DNA from: WRIS01 sp964345475
GTDB taxonomy: Bacteria; Actinomycetota; Coriobacteriia; Coriobacteriales; Eggerthellaceae
Assembly (NCBI GenBank): GCA_964345475.1
Contig: CAYFQW010000001.1
Coordinates: forward strand, 150,789 to 214,788
Direction: 5' to 3'
Length of the DNA stretch: 64,000 nt
The notes below the pieces were generated by a model. That model saw only the letters and a list, made by a program, of their open reading frames with translations. It did not search any database and was not told the origin of the DNA. Below are positions 41,977 through 49,437 of the stretch, in pieces. Made by a program: the position numbers and the translations under genes. Position 1 is the first letter of the stretch. Every line of letters begins with the position of its first letter.

Positions 41977-42038
41977 TTTAAGGCCTCTTTCATCGTCTTA
42001 GTCATGCAGAAGCTTACAAACACACTCTTCAGCTAGAT

Positions 42039-42299
42039 TTATCTCTCCCTTAAAGGGGGTACATCTCAAAATAACGCTTGGCCCTCAACAGTGTTTAGGG
42101 TCTATCATCGCTGCGCATAGGCAGATGTATACAAAAACATCTGTAAGCCGAATCTGTATGGAATAAGGAGGTGCCTGGGAAAAGCTCTATATTTCGAGAA
42201 GTTTTAGCAGTCGAACGCGGCTGATACCTGTCACCAGGCCTTGACGCCTCGTTCTGAACAATCGCTAGAGGAGAATATCACTGGAGGGTGATAGTCTTA
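42039..42299 (+). promoter_or_regulatory. Structured leader upstream of the flavoprotein gene
   Basis: Holds a palindrome, CAGATGT (42122-42128) and ACATCTG (42137-42143), 8-nt spacer, and further down GCCTGG (42173-42178) with CCAGGC (42234-42239). The first has the size of a dimeric regulator's operator. The second, enclosing about 55 nt, could be an RNA fold. Neither matches a riboswitch class I can recognise. Confidence 0.4.
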
Positions 42300-42314
42300 A
42301 TGAAAAGAGGAGAT

Positions 42315-44030
42315 ATGGCAAAGATGCATGTTTCAAGACGCGATTTTCTCAAAAGCGCTGGCATTGGCGGCGCTGCAGCAGCTGGAGCCCTTGTTTTCAC
42401 AAAAACGATACCCAGCTTTGCTGAAGAAACTCCGGTAACAACCGAAGCTCGTACAAGTCCATATACTGCAGCTTTAGGTGACGAAGTGCACCTGCTGCCC
42501 ATGAGGATGGCGGAATGTCCTGGCCCAACCGGGCCAATTGCATTCGAAGATAGAGAGATTGCAGAATCGGAGCTAAGGTCTACCGAAGAATGTGATGTTC
42601 TCATTATTGGGGCTGGAATTGGCGGCTTGATGGGAACACTCAAGGCAGCCGAGGAAGGCGCTAACGTAATAACCCTTGAGAAAATGACTGAAGGAAGATC
42701 TGCTTGGGAAAGCTTTGGTGCAGTCGGAGCAAAGTTTCAAATAGAAGAGGGCATCGACATAGATCCCGCTGAATTACGCGATGAAATCTATCGAGCAGCA
42801 GATTGGCGTGTCGATCCAGGTCCTATCGAAAGCTATGTTGCACGTTCTGGTGAGATGGCTGATTTTTGGCAGGAGATGCTTGATAAGGGTGGCGCAGGCT
42901 GGGAGCTCTACAAGTTTGACCAGGCACCCAATTACAATGGATTTCCAGTCATTGACAGTTATGTTAACTTTAGGATGCCTGAAGGCATCAGCAAAACATG
43001 GCTCTTCGGAATATACGTCTGCAAAGAGCTACAGAAAGTAGCCGAAAGCTATGCGAACGTTCAATTTCGGTACGAGACACCTGCCGTACAGCTCATTCGT
43101 GAGCCTAGTGGAAGGGTTAGCGGCTGTATTGCGAAAAGCGGAGACGACTACATCAAGTTTATAGCCTCGAAAGGAGTCCTCTTAGCAACCGGTGGCTATG
43201 ATGCAAATCCAGAAATGATGCAGACGTGGGTACGTCCCGAAGATTACGAGTCGTCAGCTTGGTGGAACCCTGGTTGGGGAACTACAGGAGACGGCCATAT
43301 GATGGGGCTTAAGGTCGGCGCGTCGATGGATTCACTCCCCCACCCAGTTATGAACTTTAGCAACGCCACTCCAGGGACCTTTGTTGAAAAGCGTGTATAT
43401 TTTCCAGGTGCTATGAACTATTCTATCATTGTAAATTCCGATTGCCAGCGCTTTGTGAACGAAAACGGCGCCCGCCAATATATCTCAAATGCCATCAACG
43501 TTCAGTACCGGCAAGGTAAGAAGTGCTATCACATTTTCGATCAAGCAATGATAGCTGGAACGCTTGAAAAAGTACCTAATGCAAGCAAACAGTTCGATCT
43601 TGACGAAGAGAAAGGCTTCCTTTTCCGCGCCGACTCTTTAAGCGAACTCGCCAAAATGATCGATCTCGATCCAGAGGCTCTCGAAGCAACTGTTGACCGC
43701 TATAACAGCTTTCTCTTAGAAGGGCTCGAGCGCGAACCTGACTATTATCGCTACACAGGAAACACGATACCCTTCAGTGGTGGCACCTACTACGCCCTCC
43801 TGACCAACAGTGTTATCCTCGCAACGGTAGGAGGCCTCAGTATCAACGGTGATGCGCAAGTGCTAGATACGGACAGCAAGCCGATAGAAGGGCTGTATGC
43901 AACAGGTAATGCCTCTGGTAACTTTTATTCTGGAAATTACCCGCGCCATATTCCGGGCACTTCCGTAGGCAGGGCCGCCACTTTGGCGTATATAGCGGCT
44001 GAACATATGCTGAAAGGAGGCCAATCATGA
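42315..44030 (+). CDS. Tat-exported FAD-dependent fumarate-reductase-like flavoprotein
   Basis: 571 aa. Tat signal SRRDFLKSAGIGGAAAAGALVF, then a FAD_binding_2 domain: DVLIIGAGIGGLMGTLKAAEEGANVITLEK (residues ~90-120), GVLLATGGYDANPEMM, and C-terminal GLYATGNASGNFYSGNYPRHIPGTSVGRAA, which closes the FAD site. This is the family of extracytoplasmic reductases (fumarate, urocanate, and many drug/plant-compound reductases of Eggerthella/Gordonibacter such as Cgr2). There is no fused heme or FMN domain; electrons probably come from the tri-heme protein encoded next, overlapping by 4 nt. Substrate cannot be deduced. Start ATG 42315 uses AGAGG 4 nt upstream; 42300 or 42324 are alternatives. Confidence 0.86.
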   Translation: MAKMHVSRRDFLKSAGIGGAAAAGALVFTKTIPSFAEETPVTTEARTSPYTAALGDEVHLLPMRMAECPGPTGPIAFEDREIAESELRSTEECDVLIIGAGIGGLMGTLKAAEEGANVITLEKMTEGRSAWESFGAVGAKFQIEEGIDIDPAELRDEIYRAADWRVDPGPIESYVARSGEMADFWQEMLDKGGAGWELYKFDQAPNYNGFPVIDSYVNFRMPEGISKTWLFGIYVCKELQKVAESYANVQFRYETPAVQLIREPSGRVSGCIAKSGDDYIKFIASKGVLLATGGYDANPEMMQTWVRPEDYESSAWWNPGWGTTGDGHMMGLKVGASMDSLPHPVMNFSNATPGTFVEKRVYFPGAMNYSIIVNSDCQRFVNENGARQYISNAINVQYRQGKKCYHIFDQAMIAGTLEKVPNASKQFDLDEEKGFLFRADSLSELAKMIDLDPEALEATVDRYNSFLLEGLEREPDYYRYTGNTIPFSGGTYYALLTNSVILATVGGLSINGDAQVLDTDSKPIEGLYATGNASGNFYSGNYPRHIPGTSVGRAATLAYIAAEHMLKGGQS

Positions 44031-44404
44031 GTGAAGCGAGAATAAAAACCAACATATTTTTGGCTTTTGTAGTTTCTGCCTTCATTTTTATTCCATTAGT
44101 TGGCGGTTGCACTGCTCAACAAAAAGATACCGCTGTCAACGAAAATGCACAGTCCTCCCAAGAAAGCGCTGTTCAAACAGAAGGCTCTTTTATCTCTGAT
44201 GAGCAATGCCTGAGCTGTCATGGAGAAAGCTATGAAGCAGTAGCTGAATTAACTGCCGACCTCGGGGATTGGAACCCGCACGACTCAATACATGGGGGGT
44301 ACAATACCTGCGTGAACTGCCACGAAGCAGACCAGGTGCTCTCGTACAATTACTGCTCGCAATGTCATGCGTACGCACCAGATGAAGAATCCTTATTTCT
44401 GTAG
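44027..44404 (+). CDS. Tri-heme c-type cytochrome lipoprotein
   Basis: 125 aa. Signal with lipobox Cys28 (LVGGC), a ~30-residue polar spacer, then three CxxCH heme motifs: CLSCH 61-65, CVNCH 95-99, CSQCH 110-114. Additional His85, His89 and His114-region His can be distal ligands, as in small tetraheme/cytochrome c3-like carriers. It overlaps the flavoprotein gene by 4 nt (ATGA), so the two are made together: membrane-anchored electron donor plus soluble catalytic subunit. No NapC/NirT-type quinol dehydrogenase gene is nearby. Ends before a strong terminator. Confidence 0.86.
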   Translation: MSEARIKTNIFLAFVVSAFIFIPLVGGCTAQQKDTAVNENAQSSQESAVQTEGSFISDEQCLSCHGESYEAVAELTADLGDWNPHDSIHGGYNTCVNCHEADQVLSYNYCSQCHAYAPDEESLFL

Positions 44405-44427
44405 GCCTCTAAAATAATCAACTCACA

Positions 44428-44462
44428 GAAGCCCGGGTGTCTCTTATTGACACCGGGGCTTC
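44428..44462. terminator. Bidirectional terminator
   Basis: 14-bp stem with one mismatch (44428-44441 with 44449-44462), 7-nt loop, followed by TCTCATTTTTT. It separates the convergent cytochrome and MerR genes. Confidence 0.88.
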
Positions 44463-44496
44463 TCTCATTTTTTAACGAATAGATAGCCAACAAAAG

Positions 44497-45294
44497 CTAG
44501 CTGATAGGAATGTAGAGGATTTCTGCATCCCGTCCTTTTCCATCCAAATTGAAAAAGGAGGGAAATATCATAATGTCATCGCGTATTTTATATCCTTTTC
44601 TTTCTAGGTACGTTAAGAGAGGATCATAGGACTCTTTATGCGCGCTCTTCTCTCGGGTGAGCTGCCTGTCGTATCGAACACATTTTCCAAGACGTAAATA
44701 CTCGGTTTTAGTAAGAGCCTCCTCACTCAGTCGATACTTTTCGTATTCTGGCAGGGTGAGAACGTAGCTGGGATCCATGGCGTCGCCCTCATCGAAAAGT
44801 TTATCTCTGCTCACAACACGAGCGCAACTCGTTAGAGTCAAAAGATCATAGTATTCGATAAGAGCCGCCTCATTAGTAAGCGAGATGCTGAAATCCCTCC
44901 CTATTGAAGCACGGACGAAGACCTGATCGGGCATATCCACCTCCTCAAACTCAAAATCCTTGTCTGAGTTAAGCTGTTCATGGGCGTGTACAAGTCGACG
45001 CAAACGATACTCTATCGCATCGGCCTCCTGCCTCAAACCCTCGATTCGCTTCAAAAGAAGCTGTTCAAATTCCTCAGTTTTTTGCTTGGTATCAAGCAGG
45101 CGTATCGCCTCTTCAACGCTGAACCCGTACTGAAGGAACATACGAAATGCATTCGATCGAAAAGCGTCTTCTGGCGTAAAAACCCGGTATCCGTTTTTAC
45201 GACGATTCGAGAGTGCCAAACCCTGCTTCTCGTAGAATCGCACCCTAGACGGAGACAAACCTGTCATCGCTGAAAATTCTTTCATCCCATACAT
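44497..45294 (-). CDS. MerR-family regulator with GyrI-like effector domain
   Basis: 265 aa. N-terminal MerR HTH (MKEFSAMTGLSPSRVRFYEKQGLALSNRRKNGYRVFTPEDAFR), a coiled-coil helix (about 75-110), then a ~150-residue C-terminal domain resembling GyrI/BmrR-type small-molecule binding folds (ligand unknown). ATG 45294 has GAGGTG about 8 nt upstream; a second ATG lies 9 nt inside. It is convergent with the flavoprotein/cytochrome pair. Control of that pair by a cytoplasmic ligand is possible but not shown. CAAGA-N5-TCTTG at 45310-45324 in its own promoter may be a self-operator. Confidence 0.83.
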   Translation of the reverse strand: MYGMKEFSAMTGLSPSRVRFYEKQGLALSNRRKNGYRVFTPEDAFRSNAFRMFLQYGFSVEEAIRLLDTKQKTEEFEQLLLKRIEGLRQEADAIEYRLRRLVHAHEQLNSDKDFEFEEVDMPDQVFVRASIGRDFSISLTNEAALIEYYDLLTLTSCARVVSRDKLFDEGDAMDPSYVLTLPEYEKYRLSEEALTKTEYLRLGKCVRYDRQLTREKSAHKESYDPLLTYLERKGYKIRDDIMIFPSFFNLDGKGRDAEILYIPIS

Positions 45295-45601
45295 ATCGCA
45301 CTCACCTCACAAGATTTTGTCTTGTCTTTTTCTTAATATATCATGAGAATGTTCTGCCAGAGAGATGATGCTTTGTATCTGGTGTCGGGTTTCGACCTTC
45401 TCCCACACCAACACACGCCCAAGGTGCTTTCTCTTAGAAAATACTCATATATGTATCCAAGCATAAAACAGCAGACCCTGTAAATAAATACCGCAGTTAC
45501 GTGATATGCTTTCCTACGAAAGCTATCCCTTCTTTATGAAGACCTAGAAAAAGCACGACCATTCGAGGACAAATTCGCTCGTCTCATTTCTTTGATATTA
45601 T
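45295..45601. other. Intergenic region upstream of the MerR and PadR genes
   Basis: About 300 nt between divergent regulators. Apart from the short MerR-side repeat (45310-45324), nothing recognisable is seen before the PadR promoter. Confidence 0.4.
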
Positions 45602-45637
45602 TATATGTTGACAGCATATATGTTTTAGGCATATACT
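45602..45637 (+). promoter_or_regulatory. padR promoter built into tandem palindromes
   Basis: Two identical palindromes TATATG-N7-CATATA at 45602-45620 and 45617-45635 share the central CATATATG. A consensus -35 TTGACA (45608-45613) fills the first spacer, and TATACT (45632-45637), 18 nt on, is the -10 and overlaps the last half site. Bound repressor would cover both promoter elements. The PadR start is 40 nt downstream. Confidence 0.8.
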
Positions 45638-45676
45638 TCCCCTATCAAAAGAAGATTTATAAGAAAGGAGTAGGCC

Positions 45677-46066
45677 GTGCCAAGGTGTGATGAGACAGGA
45701 ACAGAGAAACCTTGCTGTCGTCGCGCACGGGGCGGTGGCAGTGGCGCCTCAGTTGAAGCTGCTGCTCTTGCAGCCTTGCTGTTCGAGGATGGGCATGGAT
45801 ACGACATGCGAAAAACTATTCTTGAAATGACTGATGGAGATATAGAGGTAGATGTTGGTGGGCTGTATCGTACTTTGCGGCGTTTAGAAAACGAGGGTGC
45901 CGTTGTGTCAAGGTGGGACGAAGAGACAACAGGTCCTCGGCGACGAGAGTACGAAATTACCGAACACGGCGTCGAGCTTGCGAGACAATGGCTTCTTATC
46001 CTAAGGCAACGCGAAAAAGCCTGTCGTATCTTAGGAGAGCAATTGGAAAAAGGGTTAAAACTATAA
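45677..46066 (+). CDS. PadR-family transcriptional regulator
   Basis: 129 aa. N-terminal Cys/Arg/Gly-rich tail (CDETGTEKPCCRRARGGGSG), then the PadR winged helix: ALLFEDGHGYDMRKTILEMTDGDIEVDVGGLYRTLRRLENEGAVVSRWDEETTGPRRREYEITEHG and a C-terminal dimerisation helix. The GLYRTLRRLENEG recognition helix and RREYEIT wing are diagnostic. Start GTG 45677 with AAAGGAG 6 nt before. The Cys-bearing tail could sense metal or redox (inference). Probably represses its own operon with the NifX-like gene through the sites at 45602-45635. Confidence 0.9.
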   Translation: MPRCDETGTEKPCCRRARGGGSGASVEAAALAALLFEDGHGYDMRKTILEMTDGDIEVDVGGLYRTLRRLENEGAVVSRWDEETTGPRRREYEITEHGVELARQWLLILRQREKACRILGEQLEKGLKL

Positions 46067-46098
46067 AATTTTGTTAAACACAAGACGAAAGAAAGAAG

Positions 46099-46482
46099 AT
46101 GAAAGAAATGACAAAAGCAATGAGATTAGCAGTACCTTCTGTTGGCAACGGTGGACTTGAGGCTGAAAGATCGGGCCACTTCGGCCATTGCGACTGCTTC
46201 ACTCTTGTTGACATAGAGGATGGCGAAATCAAAGAGGTAACCACCCTTAAAAACCTCCCCCATGAAGAAGGTGGGTGCTTAAGACCAGTCAATCTCCTTG
46301 CAGGAGAAGGTGTCAACGCCATCGTTGTCGCTGGCATGGGTGCGCGTCCACTTTCAGGCTTTAACGGGGTTGGAATCACGGTATATTACGAAGGTCAGAC
46401 CCCCCAAGTTGGTGCGGTCGTATCGAAGGTGATAAAAGGCGAAGTTGAAATAATGTCGTCAGATCAGGCTTGCAGTCACTAA
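46099..46482 (+). CDS. NifX/NifB-C-terminal-like (dinitrogenase cofactor-binding fold) protein
   Basis: 127 aa. The NifX/MTH1175 fold: MRLAVPSVGNGGLEAERSGHFGHCDCFTLVDIEDGEI, with SGHFGHC as the metal/cluster-ligand loop, GGCLRPVNLLAGEGVNAIVVAGMGARPLSGFNGVGITVYY, and a C-terminal CSH. In nitrogen fixers such domains carry FeMo-cofactor precursors; single-domain versions in non-fixing anaerobes have unknown roles, perhaps Fe-S or metal handling. No nif genes are in the window. 32 nt after padR, so the two form one operon ending at the hairpin 46495-46526. Confidence 0.88.
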   Translation: MKEMTKAMRLAVPSVGNGGLEAERSGHFGHCDCFTLVDIEDGEIKEVTTLKNLPHEEGGCLRPVNLLAGEGVNAIVVAGMGARPLSGFNGVGITVYYEGQTPQVGAVVSKVIKGEVEIMSSDQACSH

Positions 46483-46494
46483 GCCCCCGAATGA

Positions 46495-46526
46495 GCATAG
46501 GGGCAGCCGTATGGTTGCTCCTATGC
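46495..46526. terminator. Terminator hairpin after the padR-nifX-like operon
   Basis: GCATAGGGGCA (46495-46505) with TGCTCCTATGC (46516-46526), one G-U, extended inward by GCC/GGT with a 4-nt loop. Between convergent genes. Confidence 0.72.
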
Positions 46527-46623
46527 CATCTCAAAACTATTTTCAACAATGCTTCGTATGAGCGGGCTCCAAGAAGCATCCCAAAACATATCAACGCACC
46601 AAACAACCGAACGGGCAGAAGGT

Positions 46624-47319
46624 TTAACTATTCTTTTTGACTTGCTTTTTCTTTTTAGGCTCGTAGTCTCTCATGCCATCGATAGCTCCCCCCGCTACTT
46701 CCCATAAATACAGGCTTGCTACCGTGCCGTAAGGAGAATACCTACGACGGTATTTTGCAAACAGTGCAGGGGTTATTTTCCTGTGATGGTAGACCATTCT
46801 CATGCCTCGCAATATTGCAAGATCGCCATAACTCACAACATCCATGCGCTGCATGGCAAAAATCATAAGCATTTCTGCTGTCCACGACCCAATTCCCTTA
46901 AGCGATGAGAGCTCGCGGCGCACCTCATCATCAGACTTTTCATGCAAGCCCTCAAGATCTAGGCTGCCATCGATAATCTTTTCAGCCGCATTTCTTATAT
47001 ACTCTACTTTTCGAAAAGATAGGCCGAAACTTTGTAGCTCCTCTTCTGTATTCGACATGATTAATTCCGGCTTGATGCCCCCTAAGCCATCAAGCATCCT
47101 GTTCCAAACAGTTTCTTGAGCCTTCGAGGAAATCTGTTGACCTACAATTGCATTGATGAGAGCAGAGAAAAGATCGTCATGAACATCCCTTTGAACAGGT
47201 CCGATGGTTTTTATAACCTCACCCAAGCGATCGTCTCGCTCGCAAAGCCATGCTGTCGCTTCGCTGCTATATTCAAAATATCCTGTTTCCCCCTGAGCTG
47301 CGTTTCCCAGTTCAAGCAT
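46624..47319 (-). CDS. HhH-GPD DNA glycosylase, AlkA-like (3-methyladenine glycosylase II)
   Basis: 231 aa. DLFSALINAIVGQQISSKAQETVWNRMLDG is the conserved N-terminal helix of AlkA/MAG glycosylases. The helix-hairpin-helix is LSSLKGIGSWTAEMLMIFAMQRMDVVSYGDLAILRG, with the catalytic Asp in YGDLAI. It removes alkylated bases. It lacks the N-terminal Ada/AlkA beta domain, so is a minimal version. Start overlaps the folC stop (TAATG). A Lys-rich tail of ~14 residues ends the protein. Confidence 0.87.
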   Translation of the reverse strand: MLELGNAAQGETGYFEYSSEATAWLCERDDRLGEVIKTIGPVQRDVHDDLFSALINAIVGQQISSKAQETVWNRMLDGLGGIKPELIMSNTEEELQSFGLSFRKVEYIRNAAEKIIDGSLDLEGLHEKSDDEVRRELSSLKGIGSWTAEMLMIFAMQRMDVVSYGDLAILRGMRMVYHHRKITPALFAKYRRRYSPYGTVASLYLWEVAGGAIDGMRDYEPKKKKQVKKNS

Positions 47320-48647
47320 TACAATCCGAGCCCCCTTCTAATGTCATGTATTGAATATAAACTCCCGAAGGCGCAAATAATTCCTTTATTTTGCCTTGCC
47401 TGTGCCAATTCAAGCGCGTGTCCAACTGCCAAGGAAATGTCCTCAAATGAGTCTACCGAGGCCATACTCCCCTCATCGCATCTTTGTTGCAAACCCCTTA
47501 TTTCTGTTGCCAGTTCGTCGGCAGACAAGGCTCGTTGGTTAGGGGGTGCTATCGTTAAAAAGACTTCAGCTAAGGGGATAAAATCTTCGAGTATTGACAT
47601 ATAGTCCTTGTCTTTTAAAAAACCTACGAGAAAGATAAACTTCCTGTCAGGAAATACTTGCTTCAAAGACTGAACCAGGCTCTGGGCAGCTGCCTTGTTA
47701 TGGGCTCCATCAATAACGAAAACAGGATCATTTCGCACTATCTCAAACCGGCCTCCCCACCGAGCCGAGGCGAGGCCTTCACGTAAAGCGCCATCATCAA
47801 TATGCCAACCACACAAGTTCAAAACCTCGACCGCCTCGATCGCAAGGGAAGCGTTATAGGGCTGAAAGCTTCCTAACATAGAAATACTGAGTTCTTTATA
47901 TCCCTTGTAATCGAAAACTTGCCTTAGGGGCTCTTCATGCCCTGACTGAGACAGTTTTGGAAGAAGATAGGTGCACAGCTGAGAAAAATCGGGAACAATA
48001 AGCTGACTTTTATTTTCGGCTGCAATCTTTTCTATCACTTTTTCTGCCTCTTGTTTTTGGGGCCAAGAAATAACGGGGATACCGGTTTTTATGATACCCG
48101 CTTTTTCCCGGGCAATCGCCTCAAGGCTATGTCCTAAAAGCTCAGTATGATCCATATCGATTGAGCTGAGGATGCTCAATTCTGGACGTTCAATTACGTT
48201 CGTTGAATCGAGTCGTCCTCCCAAACCTGTCTCGCACACTACGATATCGCAAGCTTCTTGTTTGAAGTACAGAAACGCAAGAGCTGTCATGAGCTCGAAT
48301 TCGGTAGGATGATCGTCCATAGCATCAGCGACCGCCTTAACCTTCAACGTCACATCCATTAAGTCGCCGGCGCCGATATTGATACCATTGACACGTATTC
48401 GGTCTGCAAACTCTATGATATAGGGGCTTGTGAACAAACCTGTACGATAGCCAGCCTTTTGTAAGATTTGAGACAAGAATGCGCAGGTTGAGCCTTTGCC
48501 GTTAGTGCCTGCAACGTGAATCACCCTCAAGCTATCTTGAGGGTGGCCGAGGCGATCTAAAAGCTCCTGTATACGCTCAAGGCCATATCTGGATTCAGTC
48601 CATCGAGGTTCATTGATATATGCTACTGGGTCAAAGTCCACAAGCAT
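47319..48647 (-). CDS. folC: Folylpolyglutamate synthase / dihydrofolate synthase
   Basis: 442-aa Mur-ligase-fold enzyme that adds glutamate to folates (and often makes dihydrofolate). GTNGKGSTCAFLSQILQKAGYRTGLFTSPYI is the P-loop and folate region. ETGLGGRLDSTNV and SIDMDHTELLGHSLEAIAREKAGIIK are conserved, and VIDGAHNKAAAQSL starts the C-terminal domain. Start ATG 48647 with AAAGG very close. Works in the same pathway as folE at 56 kb. Followed immediately by the glycosylase gene. Confidence 0.94.
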   Translation of the reverse strand: MLVDFDPVAYINEPRWTESRYGLERIQELLDRLGHPQDSLRVIHVAGTNGKGSTCAFLSQILQKAGYRTGLFTSPYIIEFADRIRVNGINIGAGDLMDVTLKVKAVADAMDDHPTEFELMTALAFLYFKQEACDIVVCETGLGGRLDSTNVIERPELSILSSIDMDHTELLGHSLEAIAREKAGIIKTGIPVISWPQKQEAEKVIEKIAAENKSQLIVPDFSQLCTYLLPKLSQSGHEEPLRQVFDYKGYKELSISMLGSFQPYNASLAIEAVEVLNLCGWHIDDGALREGLASARWGGRFEIVRNDPVFVIDGAHNKAAAQSLVQSLKQVFPDRKFIFLVGFLKDKDYMSILEDFIPLAEVFLTIAPPNQRALSADELATEIRGLQQRCDEGSMASVDSFEDISLAVGHALELAQARQNKGIICAFGSLYSIHDIRRGLGL

Positions 48648-48863
48648 CTGCCTTTCAATATCTACAGTCCTTTTGGGGAAACAGAGGTTATGTGCAAAAT
48701 ATTTCCCATATGTACAAAGACAAAGGATACCACCATTTTTTTATTTTGGGACACTAAAGCAAACCGCAAAACATGGGCTTAGATCCTCGTCTAAGGAGGA
48801 TGACGCGAAGTATGAAGACTCTGCTGTCGAGAAATCGCTGCAAAAGGCGAACTGCAGGAAGCC

Positions 48864-49427
48864 TTATTTACTATCCCCAGGCTGTAGAAGCTGCCCCAAA
48901 AGTCGAAAATCAGCTTCAAGCGCATCCCGCTTGCTTCTGTCGTAGATGGCAGCTGCTGGATGGTATACGGGCAGAACTGTGAACCTGCCCGCCTTCTGCA
49001 CTACCCCGTGAAGACGCGTAATGCCCACTTCTGTCTTTAATATAAACTTCGTAGCAAAGTTTCCTAAGGTAACAATGATATCGGGATGTATCGCCCTCGT
49101 CTGACTGCGCAGATAGGGAGCGCAGATCTCGATTTCCTCTGGCAAGGGGTCTCGGTTGCTCGGCGGTCGACATTTCAGGACATTTGCAATAAAAACTTCT
49201 TCACGCACGAGCCCTGCATAACTTAAAAGCTCATTTAAGTACTTCCCTGCGGCACCGACAAAAGGCTCACCCTGTATATCCTCATTTTTTCCCGGGGCTT
49301 CGCCGATAATCAAAACCTTTGCCTGTGGGCTACCCGCGCCAAAAACTACCTGGGTGCGACCTTCCCAAAGCGGACACTTTTTACATGTACTGACTTCTTT
49401 TCTTATCTCGTCGAGCGTGGAAGACAT
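48864..49427 (-). CDS. Uracil-DNA glycosylase, family 4 (Fe-S type)
   Basis: 187 aa. N-terminal CKKCPLW holds two of the four cluster Cys and the other two are in VLKCRPPSNRDPLPEEIEICAPYL. Active-site motifs: GEAPGKNEDIQGEPFVGAAGKYLNELL and VYHPAAAIYD. It removes uracil from DNA. MSSTLDEIRKE at 49427 matches the family start; the longer one at 49445 overlaps alr. It lies downstream of alr on the same strand and overlaps nothing at its end. The family is common in actinobacteria, thermophiles and anaerobes. Confidence 0.92.
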   Translation of the reverse strand: MSSTLDEIRKEVSTCKKCPLWEGRTQVVFGAGSPQAKVLIIGEAPGKNEDIQGEPFVGAAGKYLNELLSYAGLVREEVFIANVLKCRPPSNRDPLPEEIEICAPYLRSQTRAIHPDIIVTLGNFATKFILKTEVGITRLHGVVQKAGRFTVLPVYHPAAAIYDRSKRDALEADFRLLGQLLQPGDSK

Positions 49428-49437
49428 CTTAGTTCGC

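Noticed and set aside
42171..42240. Riboswitch upstream of the flavoprotein gene
   Set aside because: There is stem potential, but no FMN, TPP, cobalamin, SAM or Moco consensus elements could be seen, so only a generic leader is reported.
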